Assembly: GCA_964462525.1 (NCBI GenBank)
Contig: CAYWWY010000006.1
Span: 48,208 to 112,207, forward strand
Source: CAYWWY01 sp964462525
GTDB lineage: Bacteria > Thermotogota > Thermotogae > MWEM01
Reading direction: 5' to 3'
Length of the DNA: 64,000 nt
The notes under the pieces are model-generated. The model made no database searches. It saw nothing but the letters and a program-made list of their open reading frames with translations, and was not told the DNA's origin. Positions within the stretch are counted from its first letter, which is position 1. The number at the start of each line of letters is the position of its first letter. Positions 43,289-51,634 of the stretch are shown one piece after another. Position numbers and translations under genes: made by a program.

Positions 43289-44337
43289 TTCGACCCCCTT
43301 TGTTGATCCCAGTCCAAAGCCGCGCGTAGCAGTGCCCGATAATGATCATCCGGAATGAAGTCCGGAATCGAATTCCCGCTGCCAAGCGCATATCCTCCTC
43401 GAGCCTTTGCCCGTTCTAGCATCTTAGTCGATCGAAGATAGATATCTTCAGGCCGAGAGCGGACCATAAAGTCTACGTCGATGCCTCCGAGGACGGCGAT
43501 CTTTCCATGAAGGGCTTCATAGGCTTTTTCTACCGGAAGGATGTTGTCCTCATACGAATGCCGGCCATCAAAGCCCATATCGTCTATGATATCATCGAGG
43601 ATTGCGTCAAACTTCCCACATGAATGCAGTATGGCATACTTCCCCTTTTTGTGAACCATATCGACAATCTTCTTATACCAGGGAAACACGTAGGTCCGGA
43701 GGGATTTTGGGGAGATCATCGTCTGCGTATTGAATCCCCAATCGTCATTGAGAAGGACCGCGCCAATCTCGTCGTATTCGAGAGAGGTTTCGTAATATGA
43801 CAAAACCCGTGCTCCTACCTGCGCAAAGATTTCTCGCGCCAAAGGCTCGTCTTCATACAGCATCAGACACAGTTGCTCGTACCCCACAATCCCAATGGTA
43901 TTCTCCAAAATACCATCGTGGGAAAAAATGACAAACTTGGCATCGGGGTGCAAGTACGATGCGGCGCGAGTAAGAACCGAAAAATCGCATCGATCGATTT
44001 CCGGCCATGAATAGGATTCATACGAAGCCCGATCGATGATTACGCTTCCTTCATTAAGGGATTTGGTCTGTGCGCTTCTTTCCAGAGGAACGTTCCGTTC
44101 GAATTCAAGGCCTCGAACGATGATTGGGGCAAAATCATATCCGCCTGAATCAAAGGCCCGAATGGTCGTCACGATGCGATCAAATTCTGTATCAGCACGA
44201 TAGCTTTCGCCAACAAGCATTCGTTCTTTGCTCTCTCCGATAATGAAGTCGAACAACACAGCTCGTGGGGGGGGGTTTTTCTGAAGTACGCATTCCAGAT
44301 TCGTAAAACTGGGTTCTCGATTCTTGTCTCGAAACAT
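43285..44337 (-). CDS. UROD-family methyltransferase-like protein
   Basis: A 350-residue UROD-fold protein. It retains the zinc-type H-x-C-G (YAILHSCGKFDAIL), preceded by the long helix VDMVHKKGK, and GGIDVDFMVRS follows. The second zinc Cys of MtaA-type proteins is absent: the region reads GGYALGSGNSIPDFIP. Substrates are unknown; this family contains cobamide-dependent methyltransferases and true decarboxylases. ATG 44337 is chosen because AAGGAG lies seven bases before it; a GTG at 44343 is in frame but one base from that site. A nine-C run (plus-strand G run 44267-44275) encodes Pro residues near residue 23 and could slip. Confidence 0.85.
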   Translation of the reverse strand: MFRDKNREPSFTNLECVLQKNPPPRAVLFDFIIGESKERMLVGESYRADTEFDRIVTTIRAFDSGGYDFAPIIVRGLEFERNVPLERSAQTKSLNEGSVIIDRASYESYSWPEIDRCDFSVLTRAASYLHPDAKFVIFSHDGILENTIGIVGYEQLCLMLYEDEPLAREIFAQVGARVLSYYETSLEYDEIGAVLLNDDWGFNTQTMISPKSLRTYVFPWYKKIVDMVHKKGKYAILHSCGKFDAILDDIIDDMGFDGRHSYEDNILPVEKAYEALHGKIAVLGGIDVDFMVRSRPEDIYLRSTKMLERAKARGGYALGSGNSIPDFIPDDHYRALLRAALDWDQQRGSK

Positions 44338-44360
44338 CTGCACGCTCCTTTAGCCAATAA

Positions 44361-44386
44361 GCGGCCGCGGACCAATCCGCGGCCGC
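44361..44386 (-). other. GC-rich intercistronic hairpin
   Basis: A perfect 11-bp inverted repeat GCGGCCGCGGA / TCCGCGGCCGC with a four-base loop lies between the repeat-protein stop and the UROD-like start. The minus-strand transcript continues TTATTGG, so the U run is too weak for a normal terminator. It may stabilise the upstream mRNA or lower expression of the two downstream genes. Confidence 0.7.
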
Positions 44387-44400
44387 CAGACAACCGGAAA

Positions 44401-45540
44401 TCAATCCATTTTGCTCACTGTTGTTTTGTGGTTGGTCGCATTGTAGGAAAAATGATAGGAAGTCTCTTGGGCGGGTTTCAAATAACTTGCTTGTCCAAAG
44501 CCAGCAGGCGTCCCATCGAACTTATACTGAGTCTCCACGCCCCATCGTTTGCCCCATTGATCGTCATAAAACCGTTTGGACAGAGCCAATATCATCATAT
44601 ACCCGTCTCCATCGCCTGTGTAAGCGGGTAATGTTATGGATCCTTCATAGATATGAGCGTTTTGAGTGGGTTGAAGAGCAAAAGCCTGAGAACCGAAAAC
44701 AATCCATCCATTGAAATCACCGTAAATCGTGGGGCTTGGAAGATTTCTCACTTCTCCGTCCTGGACAGGGATCATGCGGGTTTTTTTCGTTTCTGGATCA
44801 AAGACGAATTCGTAAGTTGTTTCTTCCGAGGGGTTCAGGTAACTGACCTGACCCATTCCGGCGGGTGTGCCATCGAATTTGTACTGTTCTTTGGCGCCGA
44901 AGAAGTACCAGTTCGTATCAAATTGCGTGGAGAGGATGGTTGCCATCATGTATCCGTCCCCATCGCCTTCATAGGCCGGCAGCGTGTAGAATCCCCGGTA
45001 GATGCCCTCGCCATAAAGGTCTGTCAGTGTCAACGCTTCGGTATCCCACATACTCCAATCGCTGCCTCGCCCCATGGCGGTGTTAAAGTCTCCATAGATT
45101 CGAGGAGTCGGGAAAGCCTGGACAGAATCATCGTAGATGGTCTTGGTGTTGGAATCGAACACAATCGTGCATTTGCCGTTGTCTCGGATGTAAACCGAAC
45201 CGAGTCCCGCCACGTCTCCGGATGGCGTTACATACACCGGGGCGGGTTGGAACGCATAGTTATCGGTACCCCATGATCCCTTTGCATCCCACGTGCCATC
45301 AGTCACTTTGTAATAATGACCGTCGTACATCGGATCTCGATTGTCTTCGGTGAAATCGATCGTGATCCGATACCACCCATCTTTCCCTTCGATTGGTTTT
45401 AGTTCATACCCTCCGTCCCGGGGAACCATATACCCATTGGCGCTGGTGCCCAGAAAGAACTGGGGCCCGGAAGCAAAAAGAAATGCCGTCGTCAGGATCA
45501 GACAAATCGCGATCAGTTTCACACGGTTTCGATGTGCCAT
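44401..45540 (-). CDS. Secreted triple-repeat protein, possible starch-binding
   Basis: A 379-residue exported protein. The signal peptide is RVKLIAICLILTTAFLFASG. The mature part has three beta-rich modules of about 115 residues; the second and third are clearly homologous (PRIYGDFNTAM and PTIYGDFNGWIVF; LPAYEGDGDGYMM and LPAYTGDGDGYMM; EQYKFDGTPAGMGQVSYL and TQYKFDGTPAGFGQASYL). The first is more diverged. The YGDFNGW phrase recalls starch-binding or glycogen-binding modules. With a maltodextrin importer and GH13 enzyme upstream in the same operon, a role in alpha-glucan capture is a fair inference, but no family is recognised. An ATAGTAGT half-site (45562-45569) resembles the TrmB operator half-site. 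Confidence 0.65.
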   Translation of the reverse strand: MAHRNRVKLIAICLILTTAFLFASGPQFFLGTSANGYMVPRDGGYELKPIEGKDGWYRITIDFTEDNRDPMYDGHYYKVTDGTWDAKGSWGTDNYAFQPAPVYVTPSGDVAGLGSVYIRDNGKCTIVFDSNTKTIYDDSVQAFPTPRIYGDFNTAMGRGSDWSMWDTEALTLTDLYGEGIYRGFYTLPAYEGDGDGYMMATILSTQFDTNWYFFGAKEQYKFDGTPAGMGQVSYLNPSEETTYEFVFDPETKKTRMIPVQDGEVRNLPSPTIYGDFNGWIVFGSQAFALQPTQNAHIYEGSITLPAYTGDGDGYMMILALSKRFYDDQWGKRWGVETQYKFDGTPAGFGQASYLKPAQETSYHFSYNATNHKTTVSKMD

Positions 45541-45572
45541 TGTTCGTACCTCCCTTTTTGATAGTAGTCCCT

Positions 45573-47276
45573 TTATGTACCGGATGCTTTGCTCAACAAC
45601 ACGAAAGAGCGGCCTTCCAATCGGACCTGTTTCCCCTCTATGCTTGCCATCCCAAACAATGGGGATAATTCCGTGTCAAATAGAATGGGGGATGTGGGTT
45701 GATGATCAAAATTCGCAATCGCAATCAACTGCTGATCTCTCAATCTTCGACTGAATACGAGGACACGAGGACCGCCATCATGGACCTCCATATCCCCCTT
45801 TTTGAGCACTTCTGAACGACTGCGGATATGCCCCATCTTCGCGATTCTGAACCGAAATGCTTCGTTCTGTCCCCATTGCATGGCTCTTCGATTGTCAGGG
45901 TCTTCTCCTCCGTCCATGGCGATTTCGTCGCCATAATAAATCAAGGGCATTCCTGGAAGGCTTAGGGTCACAAGCAGCATCAGTTCATGGAGACGCTCAT
46001 CTTTTACATATCTGCGGTTGCGGATGGTGTCATGGCTTCCTACAAGGTTCACGAGATAGTTGTGTACAGGGGTTTTATACAACATACGGTTTGCATCCAT
46101 TTTCTCCCAAAAGAGATTTGCATCGATATCGCCTATCGCGAATTCCCTGAGCGCGTTCATATATTTATAGTTCGTGATTGAATCCAGCTCGTCACCCAAC
46201 AACCATCTGCCTGCCTGATTCCATATTTCTCCAATGATCAGCAAATCCGGGTTCGCCTTTCGAAGGCGTTTTCGAAATTCCCTCCATAGCTCATGGGAGA
46301 CTTCATCCGCCACATCCAACCGCCACCCGTCCAGATTCAGTTCTGTGGTCCAATGCAGGGCAATACCGACAAGGTAATCGATCACCTCGGGATGATCGGT
46401 GTTGAACCGGGGCATAGAAGGAATCAAACCACCAAAAGAATCATAATCTGTAAGAGGGTCTTCAATGGGAAACTTGTGGATGGTAAACCATTTTGAATAA
46501 CGAGACCGTTCCTGGTGTTTTCTCACGTCTTGGAAAAAGGGGTGCTGGTCGCTGCAATGGTTGAACACAGCGTCCAAGATTACTTTCATCCCTTTTTCGT
46601 GGGCCGCGTCCACCAGGTTGCGCAACCCTTCCTTTCCTCCATAGATCTCTTCGACTTTGGTGTAATCGACCACATCATATTTATGGTAGGTATTCGATTG
46701 GAAGAGGGGACTCAGATAAAGGGCCTTGACACCCAATTCGATCAATGAATCGAGTTTCATGATCAAACCCTCAAAGTCCCCTCCGTAGTAAGTGTTGCGG
46801 TCGGGTATGGCGTCCCAGGGTTTGGTTCCTAATGGATTGTTTCGGGGGTTGCCATCAAAGAACCGATCGACCCAAACTTGGTAAATGATCTCTCCTTCCG
46901 CCCATCCTGGGAGCAACAACCTGTCCGATTCGTTGATGTATGGGTAGAAAAAGAATCGGGATTCCTTGGGCTCGGAGACAAACCCGTCTGCTGTATAGAA
47001 AATCGCCTCAAGACCATCATCCAACTCAAAGCAATATTTGAACCGCTTCCCAGGCAAAGAAACGACTGCTTCAAACCAATCATGCTCCGAAGTCCGAGCA
47101 ACGTGTTTCATCGGTTTTCGTGCAGGAGGTGATGAATGGTCATAGATATTCTTGTACAAGACCATGACTTTCTGGAGGTCCCCTTTTCCCGCCTTCAACC
47201 GAACGCCTAACGACTCCGAGTCGATGGGCCAGGCAAAAGTATGTTCCGATAGGTGCATTACCGCGCTCCGATTCAC
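45573..47276 (-). CDS. GH13 alpha-glucanase (neopullulanase/cyclomaltodextrinase-like)
   Basis: A 567-residue GH13 enzyme without signal peptide, so cytoplasmic. An N-terminal beta module (residues 1-125) precedes the barrel. Conserved regions are DAVFNHC, GWRLDVADEV with the nucleophile Asp, IIGEIWN with the acid/base Glu, and LVGSHDTIR with the third acid (Asp). MPLIYYGDEIAMDGG follows. The N-terminal domain plus these regions fits enzymes that split cyclodextrins, pullulan or short maltodextrins. GTG at 47276 overlaps the malG stop as GTGA. It would degrade the maltodextrins imported by the adjacent transporter. Confidence 0.93.
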   Translation of the reverse strand: MNRSAVMHLSEHTFAWPIDSESLGVRLKAGKGDLQKVMVLYKNIYDHSSPPARKPMKHVARTSEHDWFEAVVSLPGKRFKYCFELDDGLEAIFYTADGFVSEPKESRFFFYPYINESDRLLLPGWAEGEIIYQVWVDRFFDGNPRNNPLGTKPWDAIPDRNTYYGGDFEGLIMKLDSLIELGVKALYLSPLFQSNTYHKYDVVDYTKVEEIYGGKEGLRNLVDAAHEKGMKVILDAVFNHCSDQHPFFQDVRKHQERSRYSKWFTIHKFPIEDPLTDYDSFGGLIPSMPRFNTDHPEVIDYLVGIALHWTTELNLDGWRLDVADEVSHELWREFRKRLRKANPDLLIIGEIWNQAGRWLLGDELDSITNYKYMNALREFAIGDIDANLFWEKMDANRMLYKTPVHNYLVNLVGSHDTIRNRRYVKDERLHELMLLVTLSLPGMPLIYYGDEIAMDGGEDPDNRRAMQWGQNEAFRFRIAKMGHIRSRSEVLKKGDMEVHDGGPRVLVFSRRLRDQQLIAIANFDHQPTSPILFDTELSPLFGMASIEGKQVRLEGRSFVLLSKASGT

Positions 47277-48103
47277 GTTTTCACACTTCCTTCCGTCAAA
47301 CCACCCAAAAATGCCTTCTGAAGGCTATAGAAGATCACGAGCATGGGAATACTCCCCAATACTGCTCCAGCGCAATAGAGGCTCCAATTGGTGCCGTATT
47401 GACCCATGATCATGCTTTGCAAACCCACCGCCAAAGGCATTCGGTCCAACCCCCTCGTCATGATGGTGCTCGCAATGACATACTCGTTATATGCGATGAC
47501 AAAACTTTGGATGGCGATGATCGATATCATGGGTTTGGCCAGAGGCAGATTGATTTTCACCAGGATAAGAAACCGCGATGCACCATCAATTTTAGCAGCT
47601 TCATCGATATCGATCGGAATCGTATCAAAATACCCTTTGGCAATCAGAATCAATCCAGCAGAAGCCAGCACCGAATTCACAATGATCAACCCGGGAATCT
47701 GGTTGAGCAATCCCACAGCTGCGAAAATCCGAAAGATTGAAACCATGGATAGGGTCAGAGGAAAGACCTGAATGAGGAGAATGGACTGAAACACTTTTTG
47801 GCGCCCATAGAATCGCAATCGAGACAGAGCATAGACCGACAAGGATACCAACACAACCGCAACCACTACGGTAACTGACGCGATCACAAAGGAGTTGATC
47901 ATCCATCGAGTGAAATGGGTTTCGGTGAGCAAGATTCGAAAGTTTTCCAACGAAAATTGTTCCGGAATCAGAATCGTGGTCCCGATCACATCTTTTCCAA
48001 AGGCAATCAATACAACGAAAATAAAGGGCAATAGCGTGATCAGGACAAGAGAGATCAAAAGGGCATGGATGACGATTCTTTTTCCCATGGATCGGGTTTT
48101 CAT
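47273..48103 (-). CDS. malG: MalG-type maltodextrin ABC permease
   Basis: A 276-residue permease of the CUT1 class with six membrane helices. The cytoplasmic EAA loop is DEAAKIDGASRFLILVKINLPLAKP. The C terminus ends FLGGLTEGSVKT, typical of MalG, where the tail contacts the ATPase. It overlaps both neighbours by four bases: the MalE-MalF fusion upstream and the GH13 gene downstream. It pairs with the fusion to make the membrane pore. The ATPase is not in the operon; the protein at 14.0-15.2 kb is the best candidate. Confidence 0.93.
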   Translation of the reverse strand: MKTRSMGKRIVIHALLISLVLITLLPFIFVVLIAFGKDVIGTTILIPEQFSLENFRILLTETHFTRWMINSFVIASVTVVVAVVLVSLSVYALSRLRFYGRQKVFQSILLIQVFPLTLSMVSIFRIFAAVGLLNQIPGLIIVNSVLASAGLILIAKGYFDTIPIDIDEAAKIDGASRFLILVKINLPLAKPMISIIAIQSFVIAYNEYVIASTIMTRGLDRMPLAVGLQSMIMGQYGTNWSLYCAGAVLGSIPMLVIFYSLQKAFLGGLTEGSVKT

Positions 48104-50478
48104 GCCTGTTCACCCGCTGTCTTTTTTTTGCCCAATGCCATCGCACCCAAAGCGAAGGATCCTACGAAGAGAAAGATGATCACGGCATACGCGGCTGCCA
48201 ATGAGTATCGTTTTGTGTTGAACGCGGTGTTGAACACATATGTGATCAAGAGGTCTGTCGCCCCGGGCGCGCCCAACTGGGATCCGAACGGACCTCCTTG
48301 AGTCAGGAGATAGACACCGAACTGATTCATTTGCATGATGAGTCCCATAATGAGCATAGGGAGCATAGCTCGAAAGACCCAAGGAAGCGTGATCTTGTGA
48401 AAGATTTGGAAACCGTTGGCTCCTTCGATACAGGCAACATCGAAAAAGCTCTTGGGTATCGTCTTCAGGAGCCCCAAAACGAGAACCATGTAATAGGGAA
48501 AGGAAAAAGCGGTCATGACAAGCACCACGCTTACACGGGCCCATATTGGATGAGAAAGCCAAGGTGCGCCAGGAAGCCCAATCAAACCTAACAATTGGTT
48601 GACCATACCGCCTTCCGTTTCTAAAAGCCCCTGCCACATGAGTAGGGTGATAAAAGCCGGCACCACCCAAGGCAGGATAAAGATCACGCGATAAATTCGC
48701 GCGAGAGAAAAGGAAATGCGGTCCAACAGAGTTGCCAGAAAGGTTCCGAGTAGGAATGAAATCCCGACTACCAAGGTGGCAAACGCTATGGTCCATATCG
48801 TCAGTTGGGCCAATCCGCGAATTTGGGTCGTAAAAATCTGATGGAAATTGGCTGTTCCGATCAAACCGTAATCTCGGAGATTGATCCCGCTGTAGTCTGT
48901 AAGTGATAGATAGAAGTTGTGAACGATGGGGTATACGTAAAAAATTCCCAGCATCAAGAGCAGCGGGAGAAGAATGATCCAGGCAAAGGCTGTTTCTTTC
49001 ATGCTCAAACGGTCTTGAATCCTTTTGTTCCTTTTTCTGCTGATAACAAAGAAACCCACCACTCCCGCTCCGCCGATCAGAATGATCGGAAGAACGATGT
49101 CTTGCGGGTTGATCACAATATGCTCAGGGGTTTGGTTCATCAACGCTACATCAGATCGGATCCGATCCGTCAACATACGCAAATGGATTTGGGGATCGAC
49201 TTCTTGTCCGTGCTGGTCCCCAAAAAAAATGGTTCGGAAGGCTGTTGGTGTATAGTTATACCAAATCGTCCCCTCGGGAATGTTTGGGAAGGGTTGACTG
49301 GATTGTCCGATCTGGGTTAAAGACTGCAAGATCGTGTCAGTCTGAACATATGGACTTGCGATAACCGCTTTGTTGCTGGGGTTCCGCTCGCCGGTCTTCT
49401 GATCCCCTCGATTTCCCGCTTCGATCAATATCTGTTGATGATCATCGTAAAGGATAAAGTCGAGGAATGCGATGGCAGCTTCTTCATTGTTTGTGAATCG
49501 GTTGACGACAAATCCTTGTATGGTTGAAAATGGCTGTGAATCGGAACCATCATGGTGGCGCGGAAGCATCGCAATTCCATAATCAAGCCCCATGTTTTGG
49601 TAAATCTGGGCATTCCAAAGCCCATACAGGATCATAGCCACCCTTCCGCGGGCGAAATCCATAGAGATGTGGCTTTCCGTGTGGTTGGGGTTGGTAATGG
49701 TCAAATTATGAGTCATGGCTTGCTTCATCTGCTTAACATACTGCAGCATTCCCTCGTTGTCCAACCCGATATCATAGGCGTTGTGGGTTCCATCGGGTAG
49801 GGTTCCATAGTAATACCCGCCATATTCCTGTATGATCGGGTACAGAAACCACATATCCTTGGGATTGAGTCTCGTTCCAAACTGAACCACTTGACCCTGG
49901 TCATCCATCTTGGTCAACGATTTGGCCAAAGAAAAGAAGTCATCCCAGGTTTTCGGGAGATCCGAGGGATCAATCAGCGCTTTGTTGTAGAGAAGCCCTG
50001 AAGTATCGATGGAGTATCCGATTCCATAGGCTGTTCCTGAAATGGTAAAGGCATCAAAAGCAACACCAACAAAGCGTTCCCGTAAATCACGGTCCACACT
50101 GAGAGGCAACAGATACCCCGAGGCAACCAGCCCACCAATATCTGGGGCTTGCATCAAAATAACATCCGGTCGGTCTGGCAGCTCAGCGTTGTTTACAAGA
50201 TCGGCCGGCGCGTCGAAGATCGCCCGCCGACTAATGATCTCCACAGGAATACCAGTGGTTTCTGTAAAGGCTTTTGCGATAGAACGCATCTCTTCATTCT
50301 CTGCCTCGATGTGGGAAAACCAGACGCGGATTGGTTCAATCCCAAAAACCGGTATCTGGCACATCATGAAGGATGTGCAAAGAATCAGGAGGAAGCTTGT
50401 CCATGTATACCGGATGACTGTTTTGGTCCGCAGAGCGCGATAGATTGTCTGTAGCTTTCCAAACACCTTCCAATTCAC
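48100..50478 (-). CDS. MalE-MalF fusion: binding protein joined to ABC permease
   Basis: A 792-residue single polypeptide. Residues 24-46 are a signal-anchor helix. Residues about 47-450 form a complete solute-binding protein of the maltose type (EPIRVWFSHIEAENEEMRSIAKAF, SGTAYGIGYSIDTSGLLYNKALI, GRVAMILYGLWNAQI, FSTIQGFVVNR). A second membrane helix (461-480) returns to the cytoplasm at RKRNKR. Residues 493-792 are a MalF-type permease with the EAA loop VACIEGANGFQIFHKITLP (about 681-699). The whole frame is open without a gap. The substrate is inferred as maltodextrin from the GH13 and malG neighbours. The start is a GTG and its exact position is uncertain. Confidence 0.9.
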   Translation of the reverse strand: MNWKVFGKLQTIYRALRTKTVIRYTWTSFLLILCTSFMMCQIPVFGIEPIRVWFSHIEAENEEMRSIAKAFTETTGIPVEIISRRAIFDAPADLVNNAELPDRPDVILMQAPDIGGLVASGYLLPLSVDRDLRERFVGVAFDAFTISGTAYGIGYSIDTSGLLYNKALIDPSDLPKTWDDFFSLAKSLTKMDDQGQVVQFGTRLNPKDMWFLYPIIQEYGGYYYGTLPDGTHNAYDIGLDNEGMLQYVKQMKQAMTHNLTITNPNHTESHISMDFARGRVAMILYGLWNAQIYQNMGLDYGIAMLPRHHDGSDSQPFSTIQGFVVNRFTNNEEAAIAFLDFILYDDHQQILIEAGNRGDQKTGERNPSNKAVIASPYVQTDTILQSLTQIGQSSQPFPNIPEGTIWYNYTPTAFRTIFFGDQHGQEVDPQIHLRMLTDRIRSDVALMNQTPEHIVINPQDIVLPIILIGGAGVVGFFVISRKRNKRIQDRLSMKETAFAWIILLPLLLMLGIFYVYPIVHNFYLSLTDYSGINLRDYGLIGTANFHQIFTTQIRGLAQLTIWTIAFATLVVGISFLLGTFLATLLDRISFSLARIYRVIFILPWVVPAFITLLMWQGLLETEGGMVNQLLGLIGLPGAPWLSHPIWARVSVVLVMTAFSFPYYMVLVLGLLKTIPKSFFDVACIEGANGFQIFHKITLPWVFRAMLPMLIMGLIMQMNQFGVYLLTQGGPFGSQLGAPGATDLLITYVFNTAFNTKRYSLAAAYAVIIFLFVGSFALGAMALGKKKTAGEQA

Positions 50479-50542
50479 CCTTTCATTTGCTTTAACGCCC
50501 TCGTCTTTTATTGAACTTCACAAAGAGAATGGATCAGGGGGA

Positions 50543-51616
50543 TTATAAGGCCTGAAACCGGTTGCTTAGGATAATGGCTTCTTGGACATCAGACACAGGC
50601 AGGCAGATGGAAAAATTTCCTTTTTTCAGTATGCTCATGTTTTCTTCGATTTCCGAAAAATGATCGCAATCGATGGCCAAACAAACTCCTTGCGCATCCT
50701 CTACCAACTGATCCAGATGATCGATCGGGCGCGGTTGATTGGGATCGGTCGCAAGCCAAAGGTTGACAACTCCGTGTAAAGCGCAGATCTCTTTGACCAA
50801 GTACATAGCTCGGGAGTGACTGTGCATATACCCCCGTCCAAAATGATCGATGACCCTTTGGGTGTGGGGCGCGCAGAAGGTGCGATACAACTTGCCAGAT
50901 ATCATACAAGCAATGTCCTCGGACATATTGATATTCCCCTCCAAGTACCACAATCCATACTCTGTGTCCCCCAGTTCCTGTTGAACAAGGGAATAGATAT
51001 CCTCTGCAAATCGAATTGTCGCAGTAGCGCAATAGTCCAAGAAAGCGTGAACTCCTTCCGGGTCTTCGTAGAAGTCGATATAAATCGAATCTCCACGGAG
51101 CGCTGCGGCTAGATCCAAAGGGGAAAAGAATCCCCGAGTGTATGGAATGCCCCCTTCTCGTTGATGGCGGAGCAAAGCCTTGGTGATCTCTAAGAACCGT
51201 CCATACCACAGACTGCTCCCCAAAGGAGGAAGGTCTTTAAAATCCCATATGCTTTTCAATATGGGTTGAGACCAGCTTGTATCTTTTTTGAAGTAGATAT
51301 CCCCTGCTACGAAAGCGGAATAGTCGCCGATTCCTAGCACCGGAGTCACAGAAGGAACCATGTTGTCATCCACTTCTGTTCGGGCGTCGAAGGAGGTCTT
51401 GAACATTTGGCACAATACATGCGCATAATCTTCGATGTCCGAATCATAATGGAAAGAGGTCAGATCGAGATTCGTGTATAAGGCGACATCGGAAGGAGGA
51501 AGAGCTCGAAACGTAACATTGCCTCCTCTCCGATGGAAGGCATCATCATAGGTATTGTTCATTTCTTGAATCGTCTTCTTCAGATCGGGTTTATAGTGGG
51601 AAAGGGGTAGAAACAT
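50543..51616 (-). CDS. UROD-fold protein, third copy in the operon
   Basis: A 357-residue protein of the UROD superfamily by overall layout: an N-terminal helical region, IPYTRGFFSPLDLAAALRG in the place of the usual PxTGPxTLA, SDGDYGLWYLEGNI-like GLWYLEGNINMSEDIACMIS, and GYMHSHSRAMYLVKEIC in the place of the zinc H-x-C motif. There the Cys is replaced by His (HSHS). The metal site and reaction are therefore uncertain. It sits between the trmB regulator (18 bases) and the MalE-MalF gene (64 bases), early in the sugar operon. Confidence 0.7.
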   Translation of the reverse strand: MFLPLSHYKPDLKKTIQEMNNTYDDAFHRRGGNVTFRALPPSDVALYTNLDLTSFHYDSDIEDYAHVLCQMFKTSFDARTEVDDNMVPSVTPVLGIGDYSAFVAGDIYFKKDTSWSQPILKSIWDFKDLPPLGSSLWYGRFLEITKALLRHQREGGIPYTRGFFSPLDLAAALRGDSIYIDFYEDPEGVHAFLDYCATATIRFAEDIYSLVQQELGDTEYGLWYLEGNINMSEDIACMISGKLYRTFCAPHTQRVIDHFGRGYMHSHSRAMYLVKEICALHGVVNLWLATDPNQPRPIDHLDQLVEDAQGVCLAIDCDHFSEIEENMSILKKGNFSICLPVSDVQEAIILSNRFQAL

Positions 51617-51634
51617 GCTCGTCCTCCTTGTCGT

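Noticed and set aside
48100..50478. Two separate genes (malE and malF) merged by a missed stop
   Set aside because: The frame is continuous, the linker carries a proper membrane helix with the right charge, and no internal ribosome-binding site with a start was seen at the junction.
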